Assembly (NCBI GenBank): GCA_035771165.1
Contig: JAWNZC010000231.1
Coordinates: 62,001-126,000, forward strand
Source: Paragorgia papillata
Lineage: Eukaryota; Cnidaria; Anthozoa; Scleralcyonacea; Coralliidae
Direction of reading: 5' to 3'
Length of the DNA: 64,000 nucleotides
A program made the translations under genes and the position numbers. The stretch's first letter is position 1, and each line of letters starts with the position of its first letter. Below, in pieces: positions 45,434-58,760 of this stretch. The notes beneath the pieces were generated by a model, which ran no database searches, had not been told where the DNA came from, and saw only the letters and a list, made by a program, of their open reading frames with translations.

Positions 45434-47448
45434 GTAGCATGCTATCGGATATGAGCTTTTGCGTAATCTGATTGGTTCCCTACTACCGTCCAGGCTATCA
45501 GCTCATATCCTGCTAGTAGAGGAAAAACAAGATGGCGGCAATTATTTTTAAACTGCGGAAAAGAGTTGAAATTGACAGATTTTTATACAGAAAAACATCA
45601 ACACCTTCAAACCAATGTATAAAAAAACAACATTGTATAAAAATACATTAACAAATACACAATTTAGCATGTTAAATGGTAAAATTTACCTAAAAATGAC
45701 GTCTTTTTACTTCAAAAACCCGACTAAATTAACGGGTTGATATTCATTTGTTGCCAAACAAAGAAACTCGCGGTTAAAATCAAGCTTACAACACACATTT
45801 CGTAGGAGATCATCAATAAAGAGACTTTTTTTATTTAGATAAGCATTTGGAGTAGTAAAAAGCATGTTCTTTTTCAAAAACAACCAACTAAGTAATTTAG
45901 TTTCACTGCCGAAGGTGTTTCAGTTTCATTCTTGCATGAAATCAAAACCTTTTTCACGACAGCAACGCTAATATAAACAACTGACCCCTTTGACTTCATA
46001 AAGGTACCTTTTAATCCTTTTTGTTGATCTGCTTAACACATTTTTTGCCTCTCGAGCAACATTTATACAATATTTCAAAGCTGTTTACCGAACAGCTCAG
46101 CGAGAAACTCTATGTGAATGCATCATTACGGAAGTATTAGTTGCCTATTCCGGAAGTTTGTTGTTTCAAACATTTCGCTGTAATTTTGTCTCTTGTACAG
46201 TGCTTGGCTATGAGCTCATATACAACTCGAGCTCATGGTATAACTGTTAAATATTTATCTTTGGATTATGATATACCTAAACATATAGAAATGTAATTTC
46301 TAAACGACTTTAATACAAAAGGCAATTTTGCAATTTTCTGTTCATATTTAGAGCTAGAATACAATAATTTTTATAGTTAGGCCAAAAGTTTATGAAAAAC
46401 TAGCAACTCAATTATGTCTAAAAGTAATTTATTCGATAGTAAATGATAAGGTTATACTACGGAAAGGTAATAAATAGATAAGACCGACTTGTGGGCTCAG
46501 TGAATATCGGTGAATAATAACCGAGACGAAGTCCAGGTTATTATTTAACAGTTATACCATGAGCTCGAGTCGTATATGAGCTCATAGCCAACGAGGCGCT
46601 TCGCCGAGTTGGCTATTAGTTCGTATACGACGAGAGCGAATGGTATAACTGTTTTATTATATAGGCAAGCACTGTACAAGAGACAAAATTACATGCAGCG
46701 AAATGTTTCAAACGACAAACTTCCGGCATAGGCAACTAATACTTCCGCCATGCGTAATGATGCATTCACATAGAGTTTCTCGCTGAGCTGTTCGGTAAAC
46801 AGCTTTGAAATGTTGCATAAATGTTGCTCGAGAGGCAAAAAATGTGTTAAGCAGATCAACAAAAAGGATTAAAAGGTACCTTTATGAAGTCAAAGGGGTC
46901 AGTTGTTTATATTAGCGTTGCTGTCGTGAAAAATGTTTTGATTTCATGCAAAAATGAAACTGAAACACCTTCGGCAGTGAAACTAAATTACTTAGTTGGT
47001 TGTTTTTGAAAAAGAACATGCTTTTTACTACTCCAAATGCTTATCTAAATAAAAAAATTTGTCTTTACTGGTGATCTCCTACGAAATGTGTGTTGTAAGC
47101 TTGATTTTAACCGTGAGTTTCTTTGTGTGGCAACAAATTAATATCAACCCGTTAATTTAGTCCGGTTTTCGAAGTAAAAATACGTAATTTTTAGGTGAAT
47201 TTTACCATTTAGCATGCTAAATTGTGTATTTGTTAATGTATTTTTACACAATGTTTTTTTTTTATACATTGGTTTGAGGGTGTTGATGTTTTTCTGTATA
47301 AAAATCCGTCAATATCAACTCTTTTCGGCAGTTTAAAAAACGTGCCGCCATCTTGTTTTTCCTCTACTAGTAGGATATGAGCTGATAGCCTGGTAGTAGG
47401 GAACCAATCAGATTACGCAAAAGCTCATATCCGATAGCATGCTATATA
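45434..47448. mobile_element. Two inverted copies of an approximately 0.8-kb element
   Basis: 45434-46245 and about 46600-47448 are inverted copies with about 780 bp of high similarity, each with outer end TAGCATGCTATCGGATATGA. The inner ends carry GAGCTCATGGTATAACTGTT-type sequence. Between them lies 46246-46500, a duplicated stretch of the surrounding intron, plus a nested repeat AGTGAATATCGGTGA that recurs inverted at 47449. Each copy may be one MITE-like insertion. Confidence 0.7.
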
Positions 47449-47487
47449 ATAATCACCGATATTCACTGAGCCTGAGGCGAATTATTG

Positions 47488-47640
47488 TTTTAGTATAAAT
47501 ACACGTTTTCCTACTTTGAGAACAACATTTTCTTTAAAATTGTTTATTTCTTCGTCTGTCGCAAGAATTAGTCCGAAGTAGCAAGTCCGACCAATCAGCG
47601 TGCGAGACTTTCTAAATTCACCTGTGTATTTATACTAAAA
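47488..47640. mobile_element. 153-bp MITE
   Basis: TIR of 17 bp, TTTTAGTATAAATACAC left and its inverse right. A short (TGTAA)n follows at 47650-47680. Confidence 0.75.
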
Positions 47641-48102
47641 TGTAATCAATGTAATGTAATGTAACGTAATGTAATGTTATTATATTGTAATTCCCTGCAT
47701 TTTAACACGAAGGTTAATTCCTTATCTTTTCTTTCACATGTGCAGTACGGCCAAAAATATACAAAAGCAGAAAAACCCGAACGGTTTACGTTTCTGCAAC
47801 ATCTTCATAATTTTGCATAATAAAAACATCCCCAGTTTGTGATTAGGGTAGTGTAACGGTACAACTCGGCACAATTGCTCACCTTGGTAAATCTTATTTG
47901 TTGTCAATCTCTTTGTTCCATTTCAAATCCGGTGCAAAAAATATTACTTACTAAATTTTTACCTATAAAACCCCCATGTGTTACACATTTTGTTTACACA
48001 CATAATCTGATTTTTTAACGGAAAATTGTCTATTTTAAATATATTAAATATTTTTTATAGTTTGTGCAGGATAACAATATTTATTCATCTTATTTTTGGC
48101 AG

Positions 48103-48189
48103 TAACTAAAAGAAAACATGGCAAAACTTGGGTCGGTCGTTTTCCTGCATCTTCGGATTCACGTAATAGTAGCAACGAACAGAAAACAG
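48103..48189 (+). CDS. 87-bp symmetric exon (basic)
   Basis: Acceptor TATTTTTGGCAG, donor GTATAACC. In the common phase it reads VTKRKHGKTWVGRFPASSDS plus RNSSNEQKT, no stop. Basic first half (KRKHGK), Ser/Asn-rich second half. 87 bp keeps the frame and the phase equals that of exons A and C, so it fits the same gene. Its neighbour downstream was not found. Confidence 0.45.
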
Positions 48190-48262
48190 GTATAACCATG
48201 TCTTAGATTGTTGTATTTACATGCATGTGTTGTATTACTATGGTAGTAAATTAACACCGACT

Positions 48263-48560
48263 ATCAGCTGTATATATATATATATTTAAAAAACTCATTA
48301 ATAATTCATGAGGAAAACACAAAAGAAATCAATACCGTAGCAGAGGTTGTAAATCGGATACAGAATCGTCCTGATTTACATAAACTTTAGCTTCGATTTT
48401 ATCGGCTAAAATAGAGTATATCGCTAAAATAGTTGGTGAACTTGATTACTTAGATGCATTTGTATTTTAATTCGCAGCCGATCTGTATCTGATTTACTAC
48501 GGCTCGCCTTCGGCTCGCCTTGTAAATCAGATACAGATCGGCTGCTCATGCTGTATCTAT

Positions 48561-48633
<73 letters not shown>

Positions 48634-48852
48634 AACTCATTAATAATTCCCATGAAAACACAAAGGAAATCAGTACCGTGTCGATGGTTTGGATATCGGA
48701 GGAAGAAATTACATAAATTAAGCAAACTTTCATCTTGATTTTCTCTTCAAATACTGATTTGTTTGAGATGCTTATATCATACCCTCGGATGAGTGTTTCA
48801 AACGTCTTGGTGTTTGGATATCCTGATGCAACACTCCTCCTCGAGTATGATA
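48263..48852. repeat. (TA)n tracts, duplicated block and hairpins
   Basis: (TA)n at about 48270-48285 and 48563-48631, each followed by a copy of AACTCATTAATAATTC plus about 60 bp. 48474-48497 (GCAGCCGATCTGTATCTGAT...) and 48522-48545 form a perfect 24-bp stem. 48775-48800 and 48830-48852 form another stem (TATCATACCCTCGGATGAGT). Repeated microsatellite-hairpin units. Confidence 0.7.
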
Positions 48853-48867
48853 TATTACATCTATCCA

Positions 48868-49882
<1,015 letters not shown>

Positions 49883-50068
49883 AATAATTGTAATCGTTTA
49901 AATTAATTCAAATTAATGAAATACATGTACATAATATATTATAATTATTCACATTTTATCAAAAATACAAAAATAATCTTTATATACAACTAATTATGTA
50001 AATATTTAATCGGCTTTCATGAAAAGCAATTTGTAATTATTGATTGAAACACCGATTTTAAATAAATG

Positions 50069-50210
<142 letters not shown>

Positions 50211-50211
50211 A

Positions 50212-50559
50212 CAAGGTTATGAAATCAGATCCAGTGAAATAAGGCAACAATTAAACTGGAAAACTCTTTCAGAATATCGAGCTGATCATATGTTAATAAT
50301 GATGCACAAAGTATTAAATAATATGGCCCCTTCATATCTGCAAGACCATTTTGAAATCTCTGAATTAAATGATACCTATTTACTAAGAGAACGAGAAATG
50401 ACTCTCGTTCTTCCTAAGCCACGGACTGGATTTCTAAAAAAGAGTTTAGCGTATACAGGAGCGAAAGTTTGGAATGATATGCCAGAGAATGTTAGATGTA
50501 ATAGTAACCTAAATAGCTTTAAACGATATCTGCAATCATCGCTTCCTCAATTGGACTAA
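50212..50559 (+). pseudogene. LINE copy 2: RT C-terminal tail
   Basis: Open from 50212 (QGYEIRSSEIRQQLNWKTL) to the stop at 50557-50559. Shares MMHKVLNNMAPSYL and KKSLAYTGAKVWNDMPENVR with copy 1 (VHKALNNLAPPYL, LWNSLPNEAR), but is a distinct, diverged copy. It lacks the active-site box. The 3' UTR, with TTCGGCTTTCTTGTAAAGCA and AAATAAATATTTAT, parallels copy 1, then a (CTGT)n tail follows. Confidence 0.8.
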
Positions 50560-50661
50560 TTTATTGTAAATATAGACTTGTACATACATACTGTATATAT
50601 TCGGCTTTCTTGTAAAGCAGTTTTTTAACTGATGAATCTCCGAATTCAAATAAATATTTAT

Positions 50662-50970
<309 letters not shown>

Positions 50971-51258
50971 AATATTTTATTTATACACGGTAGTTTTATC
51001 AAATTGTATATAAAAATACATTTTGTTCTTCCTAAAAGCCGTGATATATAGTTTATAATACATATTTACATTATTTACAATCAATTGAAACAAAAATGGT
51101 AATTATCTTAGTTGGCACAGATAATAGTATGACTCAATTTTTTTGATAAATATTTGTAATGACGAAGCCTCTTTTATTTCGTCCGGCAGAGAATTCCAAA
51201 GTTTTGCACCAGTGAAGGCAAAACTTGAGTTATAATACTCTGTTCTAATAATACTCTG
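50971..51258 (-). pseudogene. LINE copy 3: extreme C-terminus and 3' UTR
   Basis: Minus strand, coding to a TAA at 51103, reading YYNSSFAFTGAKLWNSLPDE, the conserved C-terminal motif of the other copies. The 3' UTR runs to 50971 and then the (TATC)n tail. Truncated at 51258, where another (GATA)n begins. Confidence 0.75.
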
Positions 51259-51376
<118 letters not shown>

Positions 51377-52135
51377 TCTTTATTTTAACACGCTAACAAA
51401 CGTCAGCAAAGGCTGATTTCCACGAAAGGCGTGTAATAAGGAAACTAGAAATTAAATTTACATACAGTACAGAAAATTAAATAACTTTTAAACTAACAAA
51501 TGGTAATGTCAATATAAAGTCCTGGCTATTTGAATTGTTTATAGATATTGTTACATACTTTTATGAGTAGCAATTTTTCTCACGAATAATGAGAACGATT
51601 TGCTCTCCCTAATTTCTGTAGGTAACGAATTCCATATGGATGCCCCATCAAACATGAAACTCTTTTTCATATTATTTGTACGTGGCTGTGGCAAGCAAAG
51701 TGTTGTAGCTATGTCTCGCAAATTATGATTTGTGACTTCCTTTTTATCAGTGAAAAGATTTGAGAGGGATTTCGGCCCCAGCTCATTCAACACTTTAAAC
51801 ACTGATTTTGCTTTGGCCTTTCGCCTTTGTGTTTGGAGTGGTTTCCCATCCTAGCGCATTTAGTGCAACGCTATGATCTACATCATTACCCATACCTGCT
51901 ATAATTCGAGCTGATCTGTTATGAATTTTTTGTAAATATTTGGACTGTGTGTCACCAAATACATTCCAAACTTCACAACAGTAGTTTGAAAATATGGGTG
52001 GACAATAGCATTATACACAGAAAGTAGCGTATTTTTGTCAACAAATTATCTTAAGCGCCGGATGGCAGATATCCCCGAAGAGATTTTTTTGCTAATATTT
52101 TCAGTATTTCTTTTCCAAGACAAATGCTGGTCAAT

Positions 52136-54297
52136 GGACCTTTTACCTTTTAGGAAAAACCCGCAATGCATTGTGGTAGTTGGGTATCACTTCACTTCCA
52201 GGTGAAATGGCTGCCGCGAGGCGAGCACTTTTACTTGGAAGAATAATTAATTAGTTTTAACCGCTTTTATCTTTCGAGAGTAAACTTTACTTAGTGCAGC
52301 ATAACTAGGGGGGTATTTACTACATTATGTGGAAAAGGTAATGAAGTTACTGCAGTCGTTGTCGAGAAAGTCAATTCAGAGTGATCGACTGAGCGAACAC
52401 GCTTCGAACAAAAACATTTATGAAGAAAGGTCTTTGCGAGCGTTTGCAGGTGAGTAAGCTTATCAAGTGGCGATCAATAAAATATTTTGCTATGTGGATA
52501 TTTGTTTGTAGTTTATCTGTACAGATCGTGTCGTTTTTGCAATTGTGCACGTCTCTTTAATGCCTTTTTCCGCTTATTGAGACTGACAAAGTTTGGCCAT
52601 GCTTCCAATCAGACGTTCAATAAACAATACCCATACTAACAATGTTTTGGTTCTGTTTTGGCCCGAAAACTAAGCTTGTCCAGTGAGCAAAAATTCAGGT
52701 TTTTACAAGAGCTGCAACTCAAAAGTGCTTTCGTGCTTTAGTGCTTTAAATATAATATTTTAACCTAAAATAACATTTGTAGTGTTTGGCTTAAGTTGTT
52801 AAACATGTTGCACTTCGAAGGAGGCAACAAACTGTGCCAAGGCGAGACAAAGCGATGGACAAGAGACTTGAAATTCTTCCACCTTTATTTACCTATGAGC
52901 TGTTGCAAAAGCATCTGGGAACTGAATTAGCCAGTGACAACTCTACTGGTGCTGTCAAAACAGAATCAAATAACTGAAGAAATTGTCTGTGCTAACTATG
53001 TGTAAGGCTGGTATTAAAGGAGGATGCTGTAAACATGTTCTAGCATTGCTATTCCTAGCCTAGTTTATCATTTATTCATTTGTTAATATTAAAAATGTCT
53101 GAACACTACCACACATATATTTTGTACTGACTGCTTTATTATGCTGTCAATGTTGTTTCTCCTTGAATCAATTGTTATGCACCTATCAATGTTAAGGCCC
53201 AGGGTAGGTGTGTGGGGGGGGGGGGGGGGGGGCAGGCAACCCATGGGATATTGACTGATCGACAGGGAAATGACAATTTCCTAAGGGATGGGATTTTTGA
53301 CACATAAAATTATCTTAATATTACCCAGGGAGGGGTATTTTGACCAACAAGGCTATTCTACTGCAGGGGAATTTGACTGCAATTTCCCCCCCACAAAGTC
53401 AATAACCCTGTGTGTTGCCCACCCACCACCCCCACCCAGCCCTGGGGCTTAAATATATTGATACAATGGTGGAACCACAGAAACGTTTTTTTCTTTATTT
53501 GACACAAATGTTTGCCACCTGGGTAAGGAATTTGAAGTAAATTTTCAATAAATGTCAAATCCCCCTGGGTTTGATCGTCCCCCCGACGCTGGGGCTAAAC
53601 TTTGACAAGTGCATAATATTTTAGAACTTACTAAATTACTTGGGAGGAGACGAATCAAGACACAAAGAAAATAAGCAAAACAACGGCTGCAAAACTCGCG
53701 AAAGCACTTTTAAGTTGCAGCTTTTGTAAAAACCTGAATTTCTGCTCACTGGATAAGCTTAGTTTTCGGGCCAAAACAGAACCAAAACATTGTTAGTAGG
53801 GGTATTGTTTATCGAACGTCTGATCGGAAGCATGGCCAAACTTTGTCAGTCTCAATAAGCGAAAAAAGGCATTAAAGAGACGTGCACAATTGCAAAAACG
53901 ACACGATCTGTACAGATAAACTACAAACAAATACCAACATAGCAAAATATTTTATAGATCGCCACTTGATAAGCTTACTCACCTGCAAAACGCTCGCACA
54001 GACCTTTCTTCATAAATGTTTTTGTTCGAAGCGTGTTCGCTCAGTCGATCACTCTGAATTGACTTTCTCGACAACGACTGCAGTAACTTCATTACCTTTT
54101 CCACAGAATGTAGTAAATACCCCCCTAGTTATGCTGCACTAAGTAAAGTTTACTCTCGAAAGATAAAAGCGGTTAAAACTAATCAATTATTCTTCCAAGT
54201 AAAAGTGCTCGCCTCGCGGCAGCCATTTCACCTGGAAGTGAAGTGATACCCAACTACCACAATGCATTGCGGGTTTTACCTAAAAGGTAAAAGGTCC
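52136..54297. mobile_element. 2162-bp TIR element inside LINE copy 4
   Basis: Ends GGACCTTTTACCTTTTAGG and the inverse match nearly exactly, with TIRs of about 600 bp (52136-52760 and 53640-54297). The LINE frame resumes cleanly if the element and one AT (52134-52135 = 54298-54299) are removed. The internal 0.86 kb holds a decayed coding remnant. Poly-G at 53214-53232. Superfamily unknown. Confidence 0.8.
52850..53063 (+). pseudogene. SWIM-like zinc-finger coding remnant
   Basis: Inside the 2162-bp element. 53001-53063 reads CKAGIKGGCCKHVLALLFLA, which fits the C-terminal half of a SWIM zinc finger (C-x-aG...CKHv-ALL). Upstream, 52850-52977 reads RLEILPPLFTYELLQKHLG in another frame before a stop. 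SWIM domains occur in MULE-type transposases and YqaJ-type proteins. Only fragments remain. Confidence 0.45.
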
Positions 54298-54465
54298 ATT
54301 GTTACTCCAAGAGTCTTGCATTCATACACACGTTTAATAGGTTTGTTTTCGATAATGATATTTGGTTGTGTATGCGAAACATTTCTCAATAGTGGTTTTG
54401 ATGCAATAAGCATAAATTCAGTTTTGGCCACATTAAGGCTAAATTTGTTAGCTATTAACCATTCT

Positions 54466-54470
54466 TTGAG

Positions 54471-54519
<49 letters not shown>

Positions 54520-54521
54520 GG
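54466..54521. repeat. (CTGT)n microsatellite
   Basis: 14 copies at the truncated 5' end of LINE copy 4. Confidence 0.95.
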
Positions 54522-55519
54522 GGTGTAACTCTAACCAATGCGCGACAATTACATCGGGGGCAACCGAAGTTCAGAATTTTTGGGCGTCAACCATAGAAAT
54601 AATATACCTAGAATGCGGGCTCCTATCTCCCGTCAGTCAAAAAATTGTCGCCACAAAATGGTGGATTTATAAGGGCAAAAGGAACTCGCCCTAGGACTTT
54701 TTAACAGTTTTTTACACGGCCGCGGTTGATAACCGGTGTGGAGTGGACGATGGATGTATTTCAGCACTGAATTTCTTTGTTTTTTACGCCAGGAAATTTA
54801 CTGGATTAGTGAATTTAAAGATAGGCATGTGAAGGCATGTGAAGTGCAATATATCCTTCGCCAAAACATTTCGAACATCAAACTCTGGATGTAGAAATGG
54901 CGACGATAGCGGCCTTTTAATACGAAGTATTTTTTACAGTAAGGTTTTTACTGTTTTACATTATATTTGAATTATTCCCACTTGCCAATCTGTATGTGAT
55001 CTATACTGAATGTGGAAGATTAATCCAGGAGACAGTAAGTGTTTTGTCCTTTTTTATCCAATCTAATAGGGATTTCTAACTTGTGATTTTTGAAATATAA
55101 AATATGTTTATGCACCTGTCATACTTTTTATAAATCAGTCTTTTCGACATCTATTTATATTGACATTTTAAATCCATGTTTTTCTTAAGATTTTCACCTA
55201 GATTCCATTACGTATTTGATTATTCTATTTTAAACGGGCTTTCTGAGTTTCTGAGTTTCAAGTTTAGCATGAGCCTATCTTTTTGTTGCTTTTTGTAATT
55301 GTGGTGAATTGATCGAAATATAATTTTGAACTTATAGTTTTTAGTACGTTTAATAAAGCAAGTGTCTTGCAAATTGTTTTATTTTATGCTAATGTGTATG
55401 TGGCTGATTTGTTGTCATGCATGTATCCAATTTATCCCTATGAAACGTCCTCCAATTCTTTATTTTGAGAGGCGATCATTGTTGTATATATATCCCAACC
55501 CCTGCAAAATTCAAAATGG
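54522..55519. other. Non-coding stretch
   Basis: No recognised gene. AT-rich apart from a short GC segment at 54700-54745. Confidence 0.35.
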
Positions 55520-55523
55520 CGGA

Positions 55524-57340
55524 TCTACAATCTTGGACAATAATGTTGTAACACCACTTCCCCCCGATTCAATGTTGACCGAAATGAGACAATGTTGGAC
55601 TGGAGTTTCATATCACAACATTGAATCGGGAGGAGGGGTTGACTGTTACAACTATTATTGTCCAAGATTGTCCTTGACTGATTTTTCTTAATATTGTATA
55701 AAATACAGCTAAAATATGATTTCAATTTGTAAGTTAAAATCAATAAAGAAATTGTGAAATTTGAGACTGTTTGGTGCAATTAGTAGAGAGATATTTGCGT
55801 TTAAAAATGTATAGATTGCGCTCTACTACGAGGCCGTTTCTTTGTTACTCAATAATATCTACGTCACTAGAACAGTATTACGAGAGAAAATGCATTCTGT
55901 TCGTGGAAAAAATGTAGGTTTTGATACTTGGATAACTGTTGAAAGAGAGATGTATTTATAATATTACTATAGTTTAGATATGACGCTCATATTTCCCTTT
56001 GGGTGATTGATATATGAGCCAGCTTTAACTGAATCTATATCTGACATTATGATGATTGGGGAAAAACAAGCACGGTGTATTTCATTTCATAATACAACAT
56101 TTTATTTAAGTTTACAAATTATTTCCCCAGCTAATACTATCAATGAATTGTCAATGGGAGCATAATTATTTTTATATTAAGATTAATAGCTTCAAAAATT
56201 ACAGAAGACCCGCTACCTTGTCGTTGGAAATTTGAGAAATTAACGTATTGCGGCACGCGTCTTAGACGAAGCGAGATCTGGAAGAGGTTGAAATCATTGA
56301 ATAAATAAATGTAAAGCTTAAGCCTCTTTTATAGAATGCTTGTAAAGCCACATTTATTCATATGCAGTTGGTTTAATTTCCCCTGCGCAATTATACCGCC
56401 TTATCCAAACATGTATATTAATTTTGTTATATTGTAGTGGTAGACCGTGGTAGACCGTTGCATAAGGCGGTATATAACTGCGCAGGGAAATTAAACCAAC
56501 TACATATGAATAAATGTGGCTTTACATGCATTCTATAAAAGAGGCTTAACCTTTACATTTATTTATTGAATGATTTCAACCTCTTCCAGATTTCGCTTCG
56601 TCTAAAACGCGTGCCGCAATATGTTAATTTCTCAAATTTCAAACGACAAGGTAGCGGGTCTTCTGTAGTTTTTGAAGTTATTAATCTTAATATAAAAACA
56701 ATTATGCTCCCATTAACAATTCATTGATGGTATTAGCTGGGGAAATAATTTTTAAACTTAAATAAAATGTTCTATTATGAAATGAAATACACCGTGCTTG
56801 TTTTTCCCTAATCGTCATAATGTCAGATATAGATTCAGTTAAAGCGGGCTCAGATATCAACCAACGGCTGAAATATGAGCGTCATATCTAAACAATAGTA
56901 ATATTATAAATACATCTCTCTTTCAACAGTTTTCCAAGTATCAAAACCTACATTTTTTTCCATCGACAGAATGCACTTTCTCTCGCAATACTGTTCTAGT
57001 GACGTAGATATTATTGAGTAACAAACAAAGGGCCTCGTAGTAGAGCGCAATCTATACATTTTTAAATGCAAATATCTCTCTACTAATTGCACGAAATAGT
57101 CTCAAATTTTACAATTTGCTTATTGACTTTAATTTACAAATTGAAATCATATTTTAGCTGTATTTTATACAATATTAACAAAAATCAGTCAAGGACAATC
57201 TTGGACAATAATGTTGTAACACCACCTCCCCCCGATTCAATGTTGACCGAAATGAGACAATGTTGGACTGGAGTTTCATATCACAACATTGAATCGGGGG
57301 GAGGGGTTGACTGTTACAACTATTATTGTCCAAGATTGTA
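55524..57340. mobile_element. 1.8-kb palindromic element with hairpin end units
   Basis: Arms 55672-56405 and 56462-57197 are inverted copies around about 56434. Each outer end has a 147-bp hairpin unit starting CAATCTTGGACAATAATGTT (55526-55672 and 57197-57340). The two end units are in direct, not inverted, orientation, although the arms are inverted. Coding potential none. Confidence 0.8.
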
Positions 57341-57345
57341 GCTAT

Positions 57346-57594
57346 AAGGGCTAAGTAAAATTAAATTTGGGCACCTGTCACGTGACAGAGCACGCATTCT
57401 AGGTCTATTAGGGACCTTAAGCAACACGACGTCAAGGACGACGACGACGCTAATATGACGTAATATATCGAAAAAGGAGTGGAACGAATACGTCGTCCTT
57501 GGCGCGAAAAACAAAGATTAAGCCAGGCGAGTTTGCTGCACGACGACGTCTAGATATGCCGAAAAAATCATGTAGTTTGACATTTTAAAATGCA
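57346..57594. promoter_or_regulatory. Upstream region of Harbinger 2, CGACGACG-rich
   Basis: Contains ACGTCAAGGACGACGACGAC (57428-57450) and an inverse ACGTCGTCCTTGG (57490-57502) forming a stem. It may include the element's terminus and the transposase promoter. A CACGTGAC box lies at 57379. Confidence 0.4.
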
Positions 57595-58760
57595 ATGGCC
57601 TCTTTTAAAGAACTTGGAAACTTATTTATAACATGCCAAGACCAAGGCTTAATGAATGACGAGGAATTTTTACTGTTATATTCTTCGTACGAGTCGAAAA
57701 ACCCCGATTTTTCATACGATATGTACGATGATTTTGACCTTGAAGAAATGGATGAAGCAGAATGTATGGCAGAGTTTAGGTTTCGTAAACATGATATTCC
57801 AATTCTTGCAGAGAAGCTTCAAATACCACAAAGATTCGTCTGTCAACAACGGTCTATTTGTGATGGTATAACTGGGCTTAGTGTGCTTCTCAAGCGACTT
57901 TCATATCCATGCAGATATGGAGATATGATTCATCGCTTTGGCAGACCTGTTCCTGTCCTGAGTATGATCACCAACACTGTTCTCGATTACATATACAACC
58001 AACATGCACATAGGATAATTCAATGGAATGATACAATCATGAGTCCACCTCAGTTGCAGACGTACGCTGATGCTATTGCAGCCAAAGGCGCGCCACTCGA
58101 CAACTGCTTTGGCTTTATTGACGGCACCGTGGTACGAATTTGTCGACCAGGAAAAAAACCAAAGGATAATGTATAATGGGCATAAGAGGGTTCATGCTAT
58201 CAAATTTCAATCTCTTGCTTTACCTAATGGCATAATAGGAAACATGTATGGTCCAGTAGGTAAGTTTTATTACACCAGTTTTTATATAGATGCAATATAT
58301 GAGTAATGAATTCTCAAAGTAGAAACACTTAAAATAATTTACCTGTAAAAAAACTAATTGTTGGGTTTTCTTGATTTCTTTAGAAGGGAAAAAACACGAT
58401 GCAGGCATGCTTGCTGATTCAGGCCTCCTACAGGATTTAGCACAATTTGCAGTCTCTCCAGCTGGTGAACCATTTTGTGTGTATGGTGACCCAGCATACC
58501 CTTTGAGGATACAACTCCAGGGCCCCTTCAAGAATGGAGTTATCACTCCCCAGATGAAGAACTTTAATACTGCTATGAGTAAAGTTAGGGTTTCGGTTGA
58601 ATGGCTCTTTGGAGACATTACTACTTACTTCAAGTTTGTTGATTTCAAAAAGAATTTAAAGTTATATCTGAGCAGTATTGGCAAAATGTATGTTGTTAGT
58701 GCCATTTTAAGAAATGCGATGTACCTGTCTGTATGGAAATATTACATCATCTTTTTTTAA
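57595..58760 (+). pseudogene. PIF/Harbinger transposase 2, one intron, one frameshift
   Basis: ATG at 57595 (MASFKELGNLFITCQDQGLM). An acidic N-terminus is followed by a helix-turn-helix-like region and the first catalytic Asp in FGFIDGTVVRICRPG. A one-base slip in the A7 run at about 58150-58157 gives a premature stop at 58174. The other frame continues MYNGHKRVHAIKFQSLALPN to a donor at 58260. The 124-bp intron (58260-58383) ends in TTTCTTTAG. Exon 2 has the second Asp in VYGDPAYPL and the Glu in VRVSVEWLFGDI. All three catalytic acids are present. Only the A-run slip blocks translation, so the copy is young or the slip could be a sequencing error. The accessory gene at 59514-60230 faces it, as in autonomous Harbinger elements. 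Confidence 0.85.

Larger units (their letters stand above)
51377..54465 (-). pseudogene. LINE copy 4, interrupted by a transposon
   Basis: Minus strand, two blocks: 54465-54298 and 52135-51377. The first block reads LKEWLIANKFSLNVAKTEFM. The second continues with VTIDQHLSWKRN across the insertion, then, after several stops and shifts, FKVLNELGPKSLSNLFTDKK and KKSFMFDGASIWNSLPTEIR, ending at 51551. Same family as copies 1-3. The 5' truncation abuts (CTGT)n at 54466. Confidence 0.8.
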
